Shown here: one piece after another, positions 1 through 12,504 of the stretch
Position numbering within the stretch: position 1 is the stretch's first letter
Layout of the letters: every line of letters starts with the position of its first letter
NCBI RefSeq assembly: GCF_963678635.1
Contig: NC_087071.1
Location: 18,971,613-19,035,612, forward strand
Direction of reading: 5' to 3'
Length of the DNA stretch: 64,000 nt
Origin: Symsagittifera roscoffensis
Lineage: Eukaryota; Xenacoelomorpha; Acoela; Convolutidae
Translations under genes and position numbers: made by a program
The notes under the pieces: model-generated
The model's input: only the letters and a program-made list of their open reading frames with translations
The model's database searches: none
Told to the model about the DNA's origin: nothing

Positions 1-602
1 TGTATAAAACCCAAAATCTATTCTCAAAAAAAAAATTAAAATATTTACTCAAAGTTTTGGAGCTTTATTATCCATTGAAATTTGTTGGGATGTGTAGAAG
101 GTTTTTTGTGATATATATTTGGCATCATTTAACAAAGTAGTTCCAGCGTAATTCTTGATTATTTGAAGAAAAAAAACCAAATCAAAATGACCCATTTTTG
201 GGGTAAAGTTTTGGTTGAGATTTTTCGAGACGCAAATGCACCACCACATAACTCCTGTTTAAATTCTGGGAAACTTTTGTTCTCTTCATTTTATGTTTAA
301 TCTTAACCCAATTTGAGAAAAACGTGTTTGAAAATTCAAGTTTTGTTCGTTTTATCGGATAATTTATATCAGCACTATATTAAAAAAACTTGTGAAAATG
401 AGTTTTTAAAAGTAATATTTTTACTCTTTATTAAGGATATTTTTACAATATCCCTTATTAAAGAGTAAAAAATATTACTTTTATAAACTCATTATCACCT
501 TTTTTTAATAGTTGAGCCCAAAATTAAATCAGATATTTATCAATCAGATTCTTAAAAGGACATTGCTACGAGCAGTCGTAATATTTCACACGGTGGGGGT
601 AC
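1..602 (-). other. Intron after exon 6 (incomplete)
   Basis: AT-rich sequence with no coding signal. It starts with the donor GTACCC at 602 and runs off the window. It contains the long hairpin at 378-511. Confidence 0.85.
378..511. repeat. Long imperfect inverted repeat (hairpin)
   Basis: Two arms of about 63 nt (378-440 and 448-511) are reverse complements with few mismatches, separated by a 7-nt loop (TTTTACA). The left-arm core GTAATATTTTTACTCTTTAT pairs with ATAAAGAGTAAAAAATATTAC read from the other strand. It could be a fold-back element or a fused pair of terminal repeats. It lies inside the channel gene, so its transcript would form a long stem. Confidence 0.85.
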
Positions 603-713
603 CTGTATTTCTCTGGCATGGTAAGCGATGATGCTGGCCACTAGCATGAGGGTGGTGAGACTGATGCTCAATTTGATCACTATCAGACTTCCACTCCAGT
701 ACACACTGTGCTC
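603..713 (-). CDS. KCNN: SK channel exon 6: S1-S2 loop and S2
   Basis: The exon is 111 nt (37 codons), bounded by acceptor GTAATTAG|GAGCAC and donor ATACAG|GTACCC, phase 0 at both ends. It encodes a short extracellular loop (EHSVYWSGS), then S2 (LIVIKLSISLTTLMLVASII) and the intracellular YHAREIQ. SK family members have a very similar S2 ending in I-x-A/V-YHAxEVQ immediately before the S2-S3 linker, so both position and sequence agree. The exon is too short to stand out as a long open frame but is clear by homology and by splice sites. The next exon (S2-S3 linker and S3) must lie beyond the left edge, because bases 1-602 contain no continuation. Confidence 0.94.
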
Positions 714-1233
714 CTAATTACACAGAAACACAATCCTAATTCATCAATCTCTGTTACCTTTCTCTAATGTGCTGTCTAGTAATTTAATCACTAATCATCT
801 AGTAATTGACTAGTCATCAGAGCAGAAAAGTAATTACAGAAATGTAAGCAATTTAAACACATCAGTACAGAAATTTAATCGCATAATTGACATCAACAAA
901 AGTTCATCAAAAATTCCCACTATTTGAAAAAAAATCTAAAAACAGTTTGATATTTGACTTTTTTCGGTCAATGACATAAACTCTTGAGTGCGATTAAATG
1001 CAAAGGATGTCAAGGATGCGAATAAAATGGTTTATCGAATCGTGCCAATTGTTCAATACTATTGTTGAAAACTTGAGGGAAATCTTTTCATATACGCTTA
1101 GTGCTTGCTAAACTTATACGGAAATCATGGCCCTTTATTTTCGCCTTCAAAAGTATATCAAATTAGCTAGCCCAAAACATAAGTTTTTTTTAAAAATCAA
1201 AAATGTGTAATATAAATTGCGTTTATAACTAAC
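714..1233 (-). other. Intron between exons 5 and 6 (520 nt)
   Basis: Short phase-0 intron with donor GTTAGT and acceptor AATTAG. Nothing else is recognised inside it. Confidence 0.88.
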
Positions 1234-1415
1234 TGGATCATCGCTGTATCGGCACTGGAACGTGTACAACTCATTGTCCAACACCATCAACACAATGCCC
1301 AGTGCGGCTAGGATGAGCGCGAGGTCGCACAACTGCTTCCTCTTCTCAAACAGAGACCGTCTGAATCCCAGTCTGTAGCTGGCATGTGCCTGGCTCTGTT
1401 TGTCACGCATTGAAG
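1234..1415 (-). CDS. KCNN: SK channel exon 5: pre-S1 basic segment and S1
   Basis: The 182-nt exon follows acceptor GTGTTTCAG|CTTC and ends at GATCCA|GTTAGT in phase 0. Residues 266-326 of the assembled fragment contain [16 protein letters not shown] followed by hydrophobic S1 (about 295-311) and LMVLDNEL. The SK hallmark just before S1 is a block close to RLGxRRALFEKRKRLSD, followed by an S1 end resembling VMVIENEL, so homology is direct. S1 carries the common SK features: Asp at its cytoplasmic entry, a Gly in mid-helix, and an acidic Asp-Asn-Glu at the outer end. After S1 the extracellular S1-S2 loop has a Cys (FQCRYSDDP). The window supplies no evidence on the pore or Ca2+ gating. Confidence 0.95.
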
Positions 1416-3785
1416 CTGAAACACAACCGAACACAATTAGTATGTCGAACAAATAAGGATAGCCAGGGTCTGTGCTCTAACCAGAGAAATTCCGGACAAA
1501 ACGTTTAAGATTTTAATGAGCTCGAATGATTTCAAAATTAAATAAAATTTAGATGAAGGCATATAAAATAAATTTGACAAAATTCACTACGTTTGTGGTC
1601 CAACAACGAAAAAAAAACCAACAAAAAAAACCAACGAAAAAAAACCAACAAGAAAATCCATAAAAATGTCAAATTGTTTACAGTTGTTTTTTTGATTTTT
1701 CAATTTTTCTGCCGAATAAGGATTATATTAAGCTTAAAAACTTAAATTTAACCTTGGGTAGCAAGTTTGAACAAGAGAGCAAACAGAACGCAAAATTTTT
1801 TATTAGAGCTCTTAAATAAAACTGGTTTTTAAATAAAATCTATTCATTCGCTTTACTTGCCCAAACTTAAAATAAAAACAAAAACTCCAGCCCATGTGAG
1901 AAAATTTTTGAACATTTTGACACTCGATTTTTGACTAAGAAGGTTAAATATGACATATACGCCGACGCACTCTGATGATTCTTTGTTATATTTGATTATG
2001 ATTGCAAAGATTATCCCCACTATCAATAATCGGAGCACAAAATTTGATTTTTTTAATACAAGTACTCAAAGATTTCGAATTATTAGTCCAGCTACTAAAA
2101 ACTAGATTAACATTTTCTTCTGATTGGTAAAAAACTCAGAAACGGTCTCAAATTTTTTGTGAGTTGATTTTTATGTGTCACACCAAAGTTGAAGCAAAGG
2201 CTGAAAGTTTCTGAAAACTGTATATATTATTCTGAAATAACTTTACAGTTTTTTTTTAAATTTTCTTTTGTGTTTTGGTTCAGTTTCAACGTCAGTTTTA
2301 ATATGAAAAGTCCGAAACTTTTTTGTAGAAAATATTTTGCTGTCTTAGATTACTTTTCTGACAAAAGGGCTTCTCGAAAAATCAAGTTGATTGGACCAGG
2401 CAGAAGTGTAGACCTGAGAGGACAAACAAAAAATCAACAAACAGAAAAATAATTTAAAAGTTTTGTTCATTGTCCATAAAAATTTACGAAGAACTACAAA
2501 CAAGGTTACAACTTTTATACAAGATCAATTTACAATGTTTTGTTACAGAGTATTAAAACTGGCTGAACTTAAAATAAAGAGTAGTTTTAAACTCATCAAT
2601 TGGTTAAAAAACTCGACATTTTGCTAAGGTTCTGAAACTAAAACAAATTGATGAACTTCTGATCAGAAAGAAATCTATAAACATCAGTCTAGTTTTCATA
2701 AAACAAAACGGATGGATTTAGAATTTTTTCAATACGAGATGTTTCTATAATTAAAAAAAGTTTTTGATTCGATTTAAGCTAAACCGAAAAAAAAATTGAT
2801 GAGGTCTTAAAGTCACAATGAAAACAATTTTTAATCAAAAACTGCTAGTCACGTTGCAGGCATTTTTTGGAAAGTTTCCATTGAAACATCGCGATTTTTG
2901 GCTAGCTCTCAAAATTAGTAAGTTTTCGTATCAAGGCGCGTTCAACAATTTTTATGGTCCATCAGCCAAAAATGCGTGTCAGATATTTGAGCCAAAATGA
3001 GAGCAAGTTTTTTGAGTTGCGAAGTGCTTTGGCCTATAATGGGTTGTTTCACAAGATTTGCAAACATTTTCTGTTAATTATTCATGTTTGTTAGTCGTGT
3101 TTCGATGCAAAAACAAAAGATTTTTAACAGTTTTACCTTTGCTATGAGGATAAATTAAATGCTCACGAAATCCGTTAAAAACAACGCGATCAGTTAACCT
3201 AAAATAACTATTGTTTTGACTGTTGAAAAAAATGAACAAAAAGTTGAGCACAACTTTTTCTTTGTGTTTTTTTTCTCATACAAATGTTTAAATGACAAAA
3301 CTTATGTATTATTTGAAAATTGTTGACATTTTGATCCGGAATGTTGAAAGATGTTTGAAGATGATTATTTTTCGTAAAAAAGTATGAGATTAAAAACTGC
3401 CAATTTCTCCAAACAGGAAAAATACCGAACAACATAATTTGTTCTAATAACTCATAAGCGGTTCTCAATCCAGCTCAGAAGGTACTCCGAATTGATTTAT
3501 GGCAAGCTGTTTGGTTTTTTATAATGCATTGTTAGATGTGAAATTAATCGCTTTGTTTTTTACAAAGCGTAACTGGGAAATTTTTTGAAAAACAAGTATC
3601 TAAAAACACAAATTGTATTTTATGTGTCGTTTTCAAATCATCAGCAATCATAAAGAATGTTTTTAGAAAAAACTATTTCACTGACGTTGAAGGGCAGTCA
3701 AAAAATTCAAGGCTTTCTGCTACCGGCAGCTTCGTTTTGCGTAACAGCTAAACATTTTCTTTTTGAATCTCAACCTTTTCCGGTG

Positions 3786-3848
3786 CATAGCAATTGAAAT
3801 ATCGCAGCATAGCAATTGAAATATCGCAGCATAGCAATTGAAATATCG
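3786..3848. repeat. 22-bp tandem repeat, nearly 3 copies
   Basis: The unit CATAGCAATTGAAATATCGCAG is present at 3786-3807 and 3808-3829 without mismatch, with a third copy truncated at 3848. Perfect identity suggests recent slippage or duplication. Confidence 0.92.
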
Positions 3849-4119
3849 TTTTGTCAGCTCGATAAAAATAACTGATTTACTGGTCGGAGTGTTAAACAAC
3901 AGAATCTGAACAAAAACGTTGAAATATATCCTACTTTCAAGTTTCGTTATTAACCCCCTCCAGTCTGATAAAAACTTTCCTCCTACCAAATAAATTTAAT
4001 CAGTAATTAAAAACACATGAAAATTTGAAAATCTAAAATAAACAGATTAAAATGTTATAGGGAAGTTCCAAAATCCCGCTGTTTTTGAGGGGGTCGCTTT
4101 TAAAATCTCAAGTTCTCAA

Positions 4120-5000
4120 TCTAGTTTTTGACGCGGCGTTTACTCCTTTTTTGACGCGGCGTTTGTTCCATTAAAGATTGCCAAGGTGGCCAATTTGAAA
4201 CAATTTTGGCGCGTTAAATTTTGCGCTCTTTGCGCGTAAGAGGAGTTTTAATCAAAAATTGTTCCAAACTGGATTGAAGTATGCTCATTCTTCCATTCAT
4301 TGTTCCGACTTTCGAAGAAAGTGAGGCAAATATATGCTCGGCCTGTTTTTATTATTCAGACCATATTCAGAGAAGATGACGGCTTCGGGCATTGCTCTGG
4401 ACGTCTGGTGAAAACCAAGCGAGTTTGCTTGCACTTATCGAAAGTCCCGCTTGTTGCTTGAATATTGCTTTGATTTTTTGTTTCAATACGCGAGTTATTT
4501 ATGCGTGGAAAGTTATCCGCAGTCATTATTGCTCCAAATTTGATTTGAGGCAAGCTAATTGGTCTTATTAAAAAGGTAAGCTAATGGGTCTTATTAAAGC
4601 AACGAAAGTAACGGAACATTTTGCTTCAGATCGATTTCAACTTTTTAACTAGCTATGTTTGACGGAATTTTTTGACATTATTGAAAAAGTAAAAATGATG
4701 CCCCGAGCTTAAAAAAAAACTTCACCTCATCATTTTTGTAAAATTATGGGGTTTAAGGGTTGTCATTTTGGCCAACTTGAGAAAAATTAACGAGAGATAT
4801 GTTTAGCGCTATCAACGCGTAAGCGGATATTTAATGTGTCTTAGAAATCGTTCCAAGTTGGTCGAAGGAAGCTTATCCGCCATAATTGCTCTTTTATTAG
4901 AAGCGAAATCTATCACTTTGTACTTTATATGGCGTGTGGTGAATTGATTTTCAGAAAAATATCAAATTTTAGAAACTCTTATATCATTTTTTTGAAATTT
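4120..5000 (-). repeat. Family A repeat, two inverted, diverged copies
   Basis: Segments 4120-4345 and 4600-5000 match, in reverse complement, the family A copies at 18784-19672 and 29955-31680. Diagnostic pieces are the start of the hook TTCCGACTTTCG, the palindromic GCGTTAATAGCGC-like core read as GCGCTATCAACGCGTAAGCGG, and the ATATGGCGTGTGG segment at about 4929. Confidence 0.7.
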
Positions 5001-5919
5001 TTCACCTGACCATAGATCTGCTGAGTTAAAGTCCGCAAATGGGTTGTAGACTTTGAAATTCTCATCGAGTCCGAGCCCAGGCTTATAACGAATACTCGCT
5101 ACCAGATTGTTTTTCGCGGAAAACTGGACCTCAAACGACCAAAAGCTTGATCCATGAATTTATAAAAAGTTATGTGAAATTTACCTTCTGATAGACTTCT
5201 ATCGTCGCCAAAAATGAACTCCACAACTTGCGACATTTTATCATAAAATGAATAGAACCGAAAAAAACCAAGTTTGTTTTAAATACTGTTTTCAAGGATA
5301 ACAGAAGAATCAGTCCTACTTTTTTGGTAGAACAAAAGCTGTCATAACTATATGTTGAGACAAATTGAGTATTTCAATTCAAAGTTCGCAGCAAAGCTTG
5401 AATTAAAATATTTTGAAAATTTCAATTTTGTAGTTTTAAGCAAGATCTACCTGCGACCAATAATACGTTAAAAATATTCGCTCGCTTGTTAAATTGAAAA
5501 AACTTGCTTCCATGATTAAAGGAATTTAAATGGAAAGGAAGCGTGTATACATAAATATACTGATTCCGTCATTTTAGACAATATCTGACCAAAAACGATT
5601 TTGCTTCCCCGCTTTTTCCACAATTTTAATGCAGTTCTGTTGAGTCTGAGGGCTATCGAATGCAACTCTCAGATTTTAAACTGAGCGTCCAATTAGCAAA
5701 TGATATGTCCCAACTAAAGTAATTACCCCCTAAAAATACCAACAAGATCGAAGCTAATCCAATTAATAATCCGGAGAAAACGAAAATGGCAAACTCACTA
5801 ATTAACTTTCACGCTTCATAGATACTGAAAATAACCAAAAAAGGCAGAGCAGATAGTATGTATTGGATAAAAATGGGTACGCCAATCTACCCGATTCAAC
5901 AAAACGAGATCACAAGGTG

Positions 5920-6560
5920 TTTTTGAGAATTGTAGGCAGATTCTGCAACAAGGACGCTCCCTTTAATTTTATTTTATTCTTTCATTCGAAGAAACTGCTG
6001 AAAATTTATGCTTTGCGTGATCTTTTTTTTTCATTCAGTCATTTTTGGACTTGTTAGAGGACGGATTTTTGTACCTCTAAGATATATCGTTATCTTTAGC
6101 TCAAATTTCAAAAGATATTTCACCTGTGATTATTTTTCGTAAAGTTACGGTTGTTTGAAAATTGCCAATTTGGTCAATTTAAGATAATTGAAATGCAATA
6201 TTTTGCGCACTTAAAACAAGTGTAAGAAGAGAAAAAATGCCTCCCAATATAAATTGAGTTCACCAATTAATCCAACTTTTACAATACCAGACGCTATATA
6301 CACTTTTAGTACTTTCCATGGCGTGAAGTGAAATAAAACGAAGAAAAACATTTAAAAAAACTTTTTTTCTCAACTATTTTTTCAATTCTTCAACCGAAAA
6401 AGAATTTCAATTGGCTTTATCTGCAATCGGAAACTTCAGGGCTTCGTCCTGTTAAACGAGAGTCTCAATCGTTTCTATCATTTTGAAACAATTTTAACTT
6501 GTTTAAAGATATGTCTCTGGAATTCCGGAACATACGGACACAAAATGGTGCGCTTTTCCT
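5920..6560. repeat. Family B copy interrupted by an inverted family A copy
   Basis: The outer parts, 5920-5990 (GATTCTGCAACAAGGACGCTC) and 6485-6560 (GTCTCTGGAATTCCGGAACA), match consecutive parts of family B copies at 12969-13170 and 28440-28640. Between them, 6120-6480 is a reverse-complement family A copy ending CTTCAGGGCTTCGTCCTG. This is a nested insertion, so this family A copy arrived after this family B copy. Confidence 0.65.
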
Positions 6561-6929
6561 AATGAGAAAAAAATTTGGTAAATTTCAAGATAAAACTGCA
6601 AGATTTTTGATGTTTGAACATTCAATGCGAGTCAGCATTTAATTTTAGGCAGCAAAACTCCTGCAAAAAAGCCAATTTGACAATGTACAAGATATTATTG
6701 GAAAAAAGCTAATACAAAAAAAAACATTTAAGAAACCAAATCTACTCTGTTAAAATGCGGAAATGTGGAAGCTACAAAGATAATGCGTTGATCAATTTGA
6801 ACAGTATTCTGAAACGAATAATTTAATAACAGAAAATCCAATGATCATACCTTTTGACTCAAAAGAACCTCGACGTCTTTTGAAGTCGAGCATACACAAG
6901 GCAAATCGTTCTTTAAAACAAGACTTTTT

Positions 6930-7500
6930 CTATCAGGGCGAGTCCCTGTTATTTTTGACTGCATTTTAAAGTCTAAAAAGAAGTTTTCATATTTACAAAA
7001 TGGATGAAATTTTCACCAAAAATATAAATTTTTTAATAAGATAAACAAATTTTTTCGAAAATCAACACCCCACACGCTATGCTAAGAATAAATTGATAAA
7101 TTGTTCTATTGGCAAGCATAAGAATACCAATTAGCATGCCTCAAACTGATCTAGCTGACTTTTTATTAGCGCAGAAATATAGATATACATATATGTACAA
7201 ATGCGACATACATATATATACATCATATATAAATATTTAAATATATATGATGTAACAAATGTATATATGTAACAAATATCCTACATTCATATATATTTAA
7301 ATATATATGATGTAACAAATGTATATATGTAACAAATATCCTACATTCACCAACATGGGACAATTTTTAAGACGCATTAGATCTAGCTGACTTTTTATTA
7401 GCGCAGAAAAATAGCGCGTTAGTTTTCCCAATTGGACATATTGGCAAACTTTAATTCCCATAACTTTACAAAAAATGATCATAGATAAAAGCTCTCTTTT
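6930..7500 (+). repeat. Family A copy interrupted by an AT microsatellite and local duplication
   Basis: The family A start (TATCAGGGCGAGTCCCTG, about 6932) and middle (ATCTAGCTGACTTTTTATTAGCGCAGAAA, here given as two half-motifs at 7148 and 7380) flank an ATATAT-rich stretch at 7180-7330. Within it a ~62-bp block containing ATGATGTAACAAATGTATAT occurs twice back to back. The target segment is duplicated on both sides of the microsatellite. Confidence 0.65.
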
Positions 7501-10440
7501 CAAATTTGAGCTCTAGTTGTTATTATGTTTCAGAGGGTATAAGAAATACATCAAAACGCTTGAATGAAAAGTCGAAGTTTGAGTGAATATAAAAAAAAAA
7601 CTTGATCACAGAACAATAACATAAAACGTTTAAATGTCAAAAGACTATAATTTTCTTTAACTTTTAAACAATTAAAGCTTAGAAGAAAACTGCTTCTTTT
7701 TTCCAAGTTTTCCACAAACCAGAAACAACAAATGCGCTTGAATTTATTCTTTTTTGTACTCAATGTGAACAAATTCATTCCGTGCAATAAATTTTTAATT
7801 GGTCGATGGGTTCAGAAAACTTGAATTTAAAAACGATAATTGAGTTGAATCTAGGCTATTTCTAGTAGAAAAAAATCTCCTGGTGGATTTCGAGCTCTCG
7901 GCCTACCATTGGATGAACGGATAATTTCGAATAGTTTTAGCAATCTAAAGCATAAACAACACTTGTTATAACAAGATTTATTTGTTATTGTGTTGCCATA
8001 TGCTCGAAGAACGTTTATTTCGATGCAGTTAAGCAGTGATTTCATTTTTGGTTGATTTTTTTTTTGGAAATTGTTTTTTTTTATTGTTTGATGATAAACA
8101 AATAAGCTTTGTACCGAAATCACCGAAAACTAGGCTAGATTATCTCTATCAAATTTCTGTCCAGATTGGAAGCTTTTGTTAGGTACGGGTTATGCGTGCC
8201 CTTCTGTTTTAGGACTAGGAAAAACATGAATTTGGTAAGCAAGAACAGGCCATGCTTTTTAAATTCTGCAATGTTGAAAGTAGAAGTTCTCCAGCCATAT
8301 ACAAAAATTTACGATTTTTGTAGATTATCTCTCTAAAGTTTTAGATATCACCATGCATGGCAAACCTCTAAGTGCAGTTTACTTGTAGGTTTTATGCCGT
8401 TTAAGCTATTGATTTTCTTATGAAACTCTCGGCTGTGTTTCTATACAAACGCATAAAAAAATCCAAACTAAAGACAATTAATAATTTTCATTTCAAAAAA
8501 AGTAGTCTGACGGTTCCATTTACTGTCTTTACATTTTTTTTGCCTTTTGAAGTGAATAAAATTGTATGATACGCAATTTTCTTTGAATGGAAAATGCATA
8601 ATTAGCATTTTTGGTCAAAACGTGTATTTTATTATACCTTCTCAAAACTATTTTTAAAGCGACCTTACACATGACAAGCGACAGTCAATATTGATCAATT
8701 GTCTGTCCTTAGGGGAAAAATGAACTCAGTCGGAACAAAAGCTAAATACAGAAGTCAAATTTGATAATTCAAATCCCCTAAAAAAGGTCAATTGATTTAA
8801 AAGGGATTTTATTTTTTTTTGTTTTTAGGTAAAATACTTACGGGCTGGCACTGATGTCTTAGCGCGTAACATCATTATTGGTATGTATCTAAAAGTAAAT
8901 TGAAGTAACTTCAACGTAATTTTGTACGCGGTAAACACAACGTGTAAATCGATAAACCTTTTTTCTTGCTTCCGACTTGCTCCTTGTTGATTATTTGTTT
9001 ACGATGTTTACTTGTTTACATTCCCTTGGCCAGCACCAGGAATGATAGAATAAGTAATGAAGTAGAAAATAGCGATGGCAGCCATTTTGCGAAGTGAATT
9101 CTAACAATGATTTGACAAGGAAAACACGAGGGCGGATGAAAACCTCAATGAATAATTCAGTATTTTTGTCCCCTGAGGGTTCTTATAACTTCATTATACA
9201 AATATTTTTTAACCGGTCTTCGTAATTCAAATAAGAAGGCCGCTAAAAGAATTTTCTAACAAGTGTTATCAAAAGTAATGGATGTTTGTAATACAGTAGT
9301 CTAGGAGCAAAGTTTGGAATTCACCAGTGCCAATTTTTATTTCAGAAAAAAATGCCTTGATTGTAGAAAAGGTTTTGATGTTTGTTTCCAAATATAATAT
9401 TGAAAATTGTTTCCAAAATGTTATTGAACAGATTTCAACATAAGAATCAAAATAATTTTGATTAAAATTGCTTTCAGAAGGAGTTCACAGCAAACAAATT
9501 CTTGATTTAAAAAAATATTAATTGATGGAAAATCTAACAGTCAATTGCCCAATACTAATAAGTGACCATGCAGGTTTAGAAGTAGCTTTCAGTTTTGCCA
9601 TCAAAAGAATTGCGTGAAATTAAATCTCAAAAAACAAGGTAAATGAAGCGGTCAGAAATTGGGCTGAAAGTAGAGTAATAATCCCAGGGAGATAAGAGGA
9701 GGGGGATTATTTAAATCGGGGTGAGGCTTTTACTTGATCGACGGCAGAGTTTTTCAGAGCGTCAATGCTGTATCATTTATAGATGCTATAAACGGACAGC
9801 GAACGATTGAATTGAAATATTGTAAGGTGGTACTACGATGGTTGGCCATTTTTCAGGTCCGCGTCAGTTAGAAAATGTAACTGCATTGGAACGCAGTATA
9901 GTGATGAGTTATTCGGTGGGTAATACAAGAAGCGGAAACAAATTTGTTAGTCTCTCTTGACTGATTCAAAACTCAGTTGGAAGCAAATAACAAAAAGATT
10001 TCTGGTTAAAGAGCAGATTTCGGAGTCAGTTATTAGCAAAAATAACGCTAATGCCAAAAAAAATCAAATCAACTTGGAACGTAGACACAAATGCATTTCA
10101 GATTTGGCAAGAAATTTTGTGAGAAATTATTAAACAATTGCAATCGAGCTGAAATTTAAAAAACCTGAATAGTTTTGTGGTTAACTTGGGTTTCAAACCA
10201 CATTTCTTCGACAGTTAGCCAAAAAATTTACCGAAATCACCACAGTCTTGGATTTGCGTCAGTTTTCTTTGCCAAGATTTTACCGACGCTATCTCTAACT
10301 GAAAATTGAACCTGTTATAAAATCTTTCCAACCTGCAGCCGCTCTAATTTGTAGTTCTATTTGAACTATTAATATATTTTGAAATCATAAGCCATCTCAT
10401 TAACGTACTTCAATTTTAATTTTGATTTTTTTTTGTGCTG

Positions 10441-10740
10441 TACCAGGCCAAACTGTGCATTGTATAGCCGCATATATTAGGACATCTATATTCCTGGGTT
10501 CCAGAGACAAATTTTTAAATTTAGTCCGAATCGTAAGTGGAATCGACTCACAAAAATCCGTTATTTCTGCTTGCAAAAATCTGTAATGTGAAGTCTGTCG
10601 ACACATAAGTTTTTTTGCACATTTTGAAACAAGATTAAAAAGCTAGTTGTTCCAGATTCCGCAAATGTAAAGGGATTCTACAAAATGTAAGTGGATTCAG
10701 CAAATGTAAGCGAGTTGCACAAATAGAAGCGGATCGTAGT
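10441..10740. repeat. Family B copy, one end recognisable
   Basis: It begins with AGGCCAAACTGTGCATTG, matching the terminal repeat of complete family B copies, followed by the GGTTCCAGAGAC motif and then several GATTCCGCAAATGTAA-like internal repeats at 10650-10730. The far terminal repeat is not clear. Confidence 0.55.
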
Positions 10741-10989
10741 GTTATTTGTTACACTGAATTGAACCAGGCCATGTCGAACAATTAATAGATATAGCTTGAT
10801 CACTATCTAGCAAAACGGAAACTAAAAGCAAGGAGAAAACTATTGTTAATGGAATCCAATTATAAATCAATAATCTTTGTTCAATTCAAACCATGTATCA
10901 TCCCCCTTTAGTGTTTGCATAAACAAAATTTTTCTTGATTCATCGTTATAACCCATGGAATAGTTACCTCAGTTTTCATTCGTTCAGGA

Positions 10990-11340
10990 ATTTATATTGG
11001 AAAGATGTTCAATCCTTCTGTATTTGAGATAGAAAAATCTTCTGTTTTTTCAGTATTTGAGATGAAAAAAAAATTAGTCCATTTTTTCAATTTTTGAGAC
11101 ATAATAAAAGGTCATTTTTTCAAAATTTGAGATCGAAAAAGTGTTCATTCTTTCAATTTATGGGACCGAAAAAGAATTCAATTTTTCAATAGTTGAGGTT
11201 CAGTATTTAGAATCGGAAAAATGGCTATCGTTTCAGTGTTTTCAATTGGAAAAATGTTTATTCTTTTGGTTGTTATGATCAGAAAGGTGTTATTTTTTTC
11301 ATTAATTGAGATTTAGCTGATATTTTTTGACAGTAAATGA
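10990..11340. repeat. Degenerate ~45-bp tandem array
   Basis: About eight diverged units of the form TTTTTCAATATTTGAGAT followed by CGAAAAAxTGTTCATT run head to tail. The copies differ by 15-30 percent, so the array is old. Confidence 0.65.
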
Positions 11341-11649
11341 GATTGAAATGTAGTACAGTATTACTGATTACCATCAAAAACGATTGATGAGAAAGTTTAA
11401 TTCAATTTCAAGACTTCAATGTATATAATTCTTGAATATACAACCAAAACGGGGATTCCGCTCACAATCTGCAGTTTGCGCTTACAATTGTGGACACCGC
11501 ATCAGCTCAGATTTAGACAAGAAAAAATTAATCTTGTTTATGGATTCCATGAACTGTTTCGGACTCCGCATTTATTGTTGCGGACTCAGCGACTTCGCCA
11601 ACTTTAGAGCAATTTTGTGCTGTACAGTTTTTTTTAGTTTGAGTTAAAT

Positions 11650-12050
11650 TGAGTTAGTTTAATGAACCAAATATGTGTTCTGCGAGCCAAGGCCATATTG
11701 TTGCTCCTACAAAAATTGCGTCGTATCACTAGTGCAGCTGAAGTCAGTCAAGCTGTGGTAGACCTCAATTTAGCGGTGAATTGAGAGCTCGAACCGTTAC
11801 ACTTTCATTGCCATGGGAGTTCTTCGAACAATAAAACATCGCCAAAAAGAAACAAAATCAGTTTTTCAAAGAAAATTTTTAGGTTAGTTGAGATTTTTGA
11901 CTCGCTACTGATAGAAGTTAGTTCTAGTCCTGTTCTAATTGGAAAGACATGCAAGTTTAGTAGACTTAGTCTACCTGAAATCCTTGGCTAAAATCTCCAA
12001 AATGAGTATCAAACACAAAAAATATGCGATTATTTCGGGAATTGGAAGAA
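11650..12050 (+). repeat. Family E repeat, copy 1
   Basis: About 400 bp aligns with 12505-12925. Shared blocks include TCTGCGAGCCAAGGCCAT, CAAGCTGTGGTAGACCT, ACACTTTCATTGCCATG and GACTTAGTCTACCTGAAAT. It is diverged throughout, indicating an old duplication or a dispersed element. Confidence 0.75.
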
Positions 12051-12504
12051 ACTGAAAGACTCAGCCGGAATTGCCAAAACGTTGCCACAAAAGGTTATAA
12101 CCCTAATATTGCCAAAAATATACAACTTCCAAAACACTTTTTGAGTGGCTCAAAATGCTTTGAGCACTTTCTGCTCTTCCAGGGTTTCTTCTAGATTCCA
12201 AAATTCTTAGGCGCCAAAAAAATAAATATCAGAATGAAAAGGTCGACAACCAGATAATTTTAAACAGATCAACTATCGCAGGTTATAAACGTGCAAAAAA
12301 GTGAAAGAACGCTGACAGTTTTTCAGAAACGGGAAATTAGCATCTGTGCTGATAGCGCAATGAATTATCTTTAACATGCCAAAAACATTTAGGAGAAGGG
12401 ATGTTAATTCAATTCTAGAGTGATTTCTGCGTTTGCAGAGAATGTACCAAACGCTGATCAAGCCCGTCTCAACTTAGTCAGTTTCTGGTCTTTACTTACT
12501 CTCC

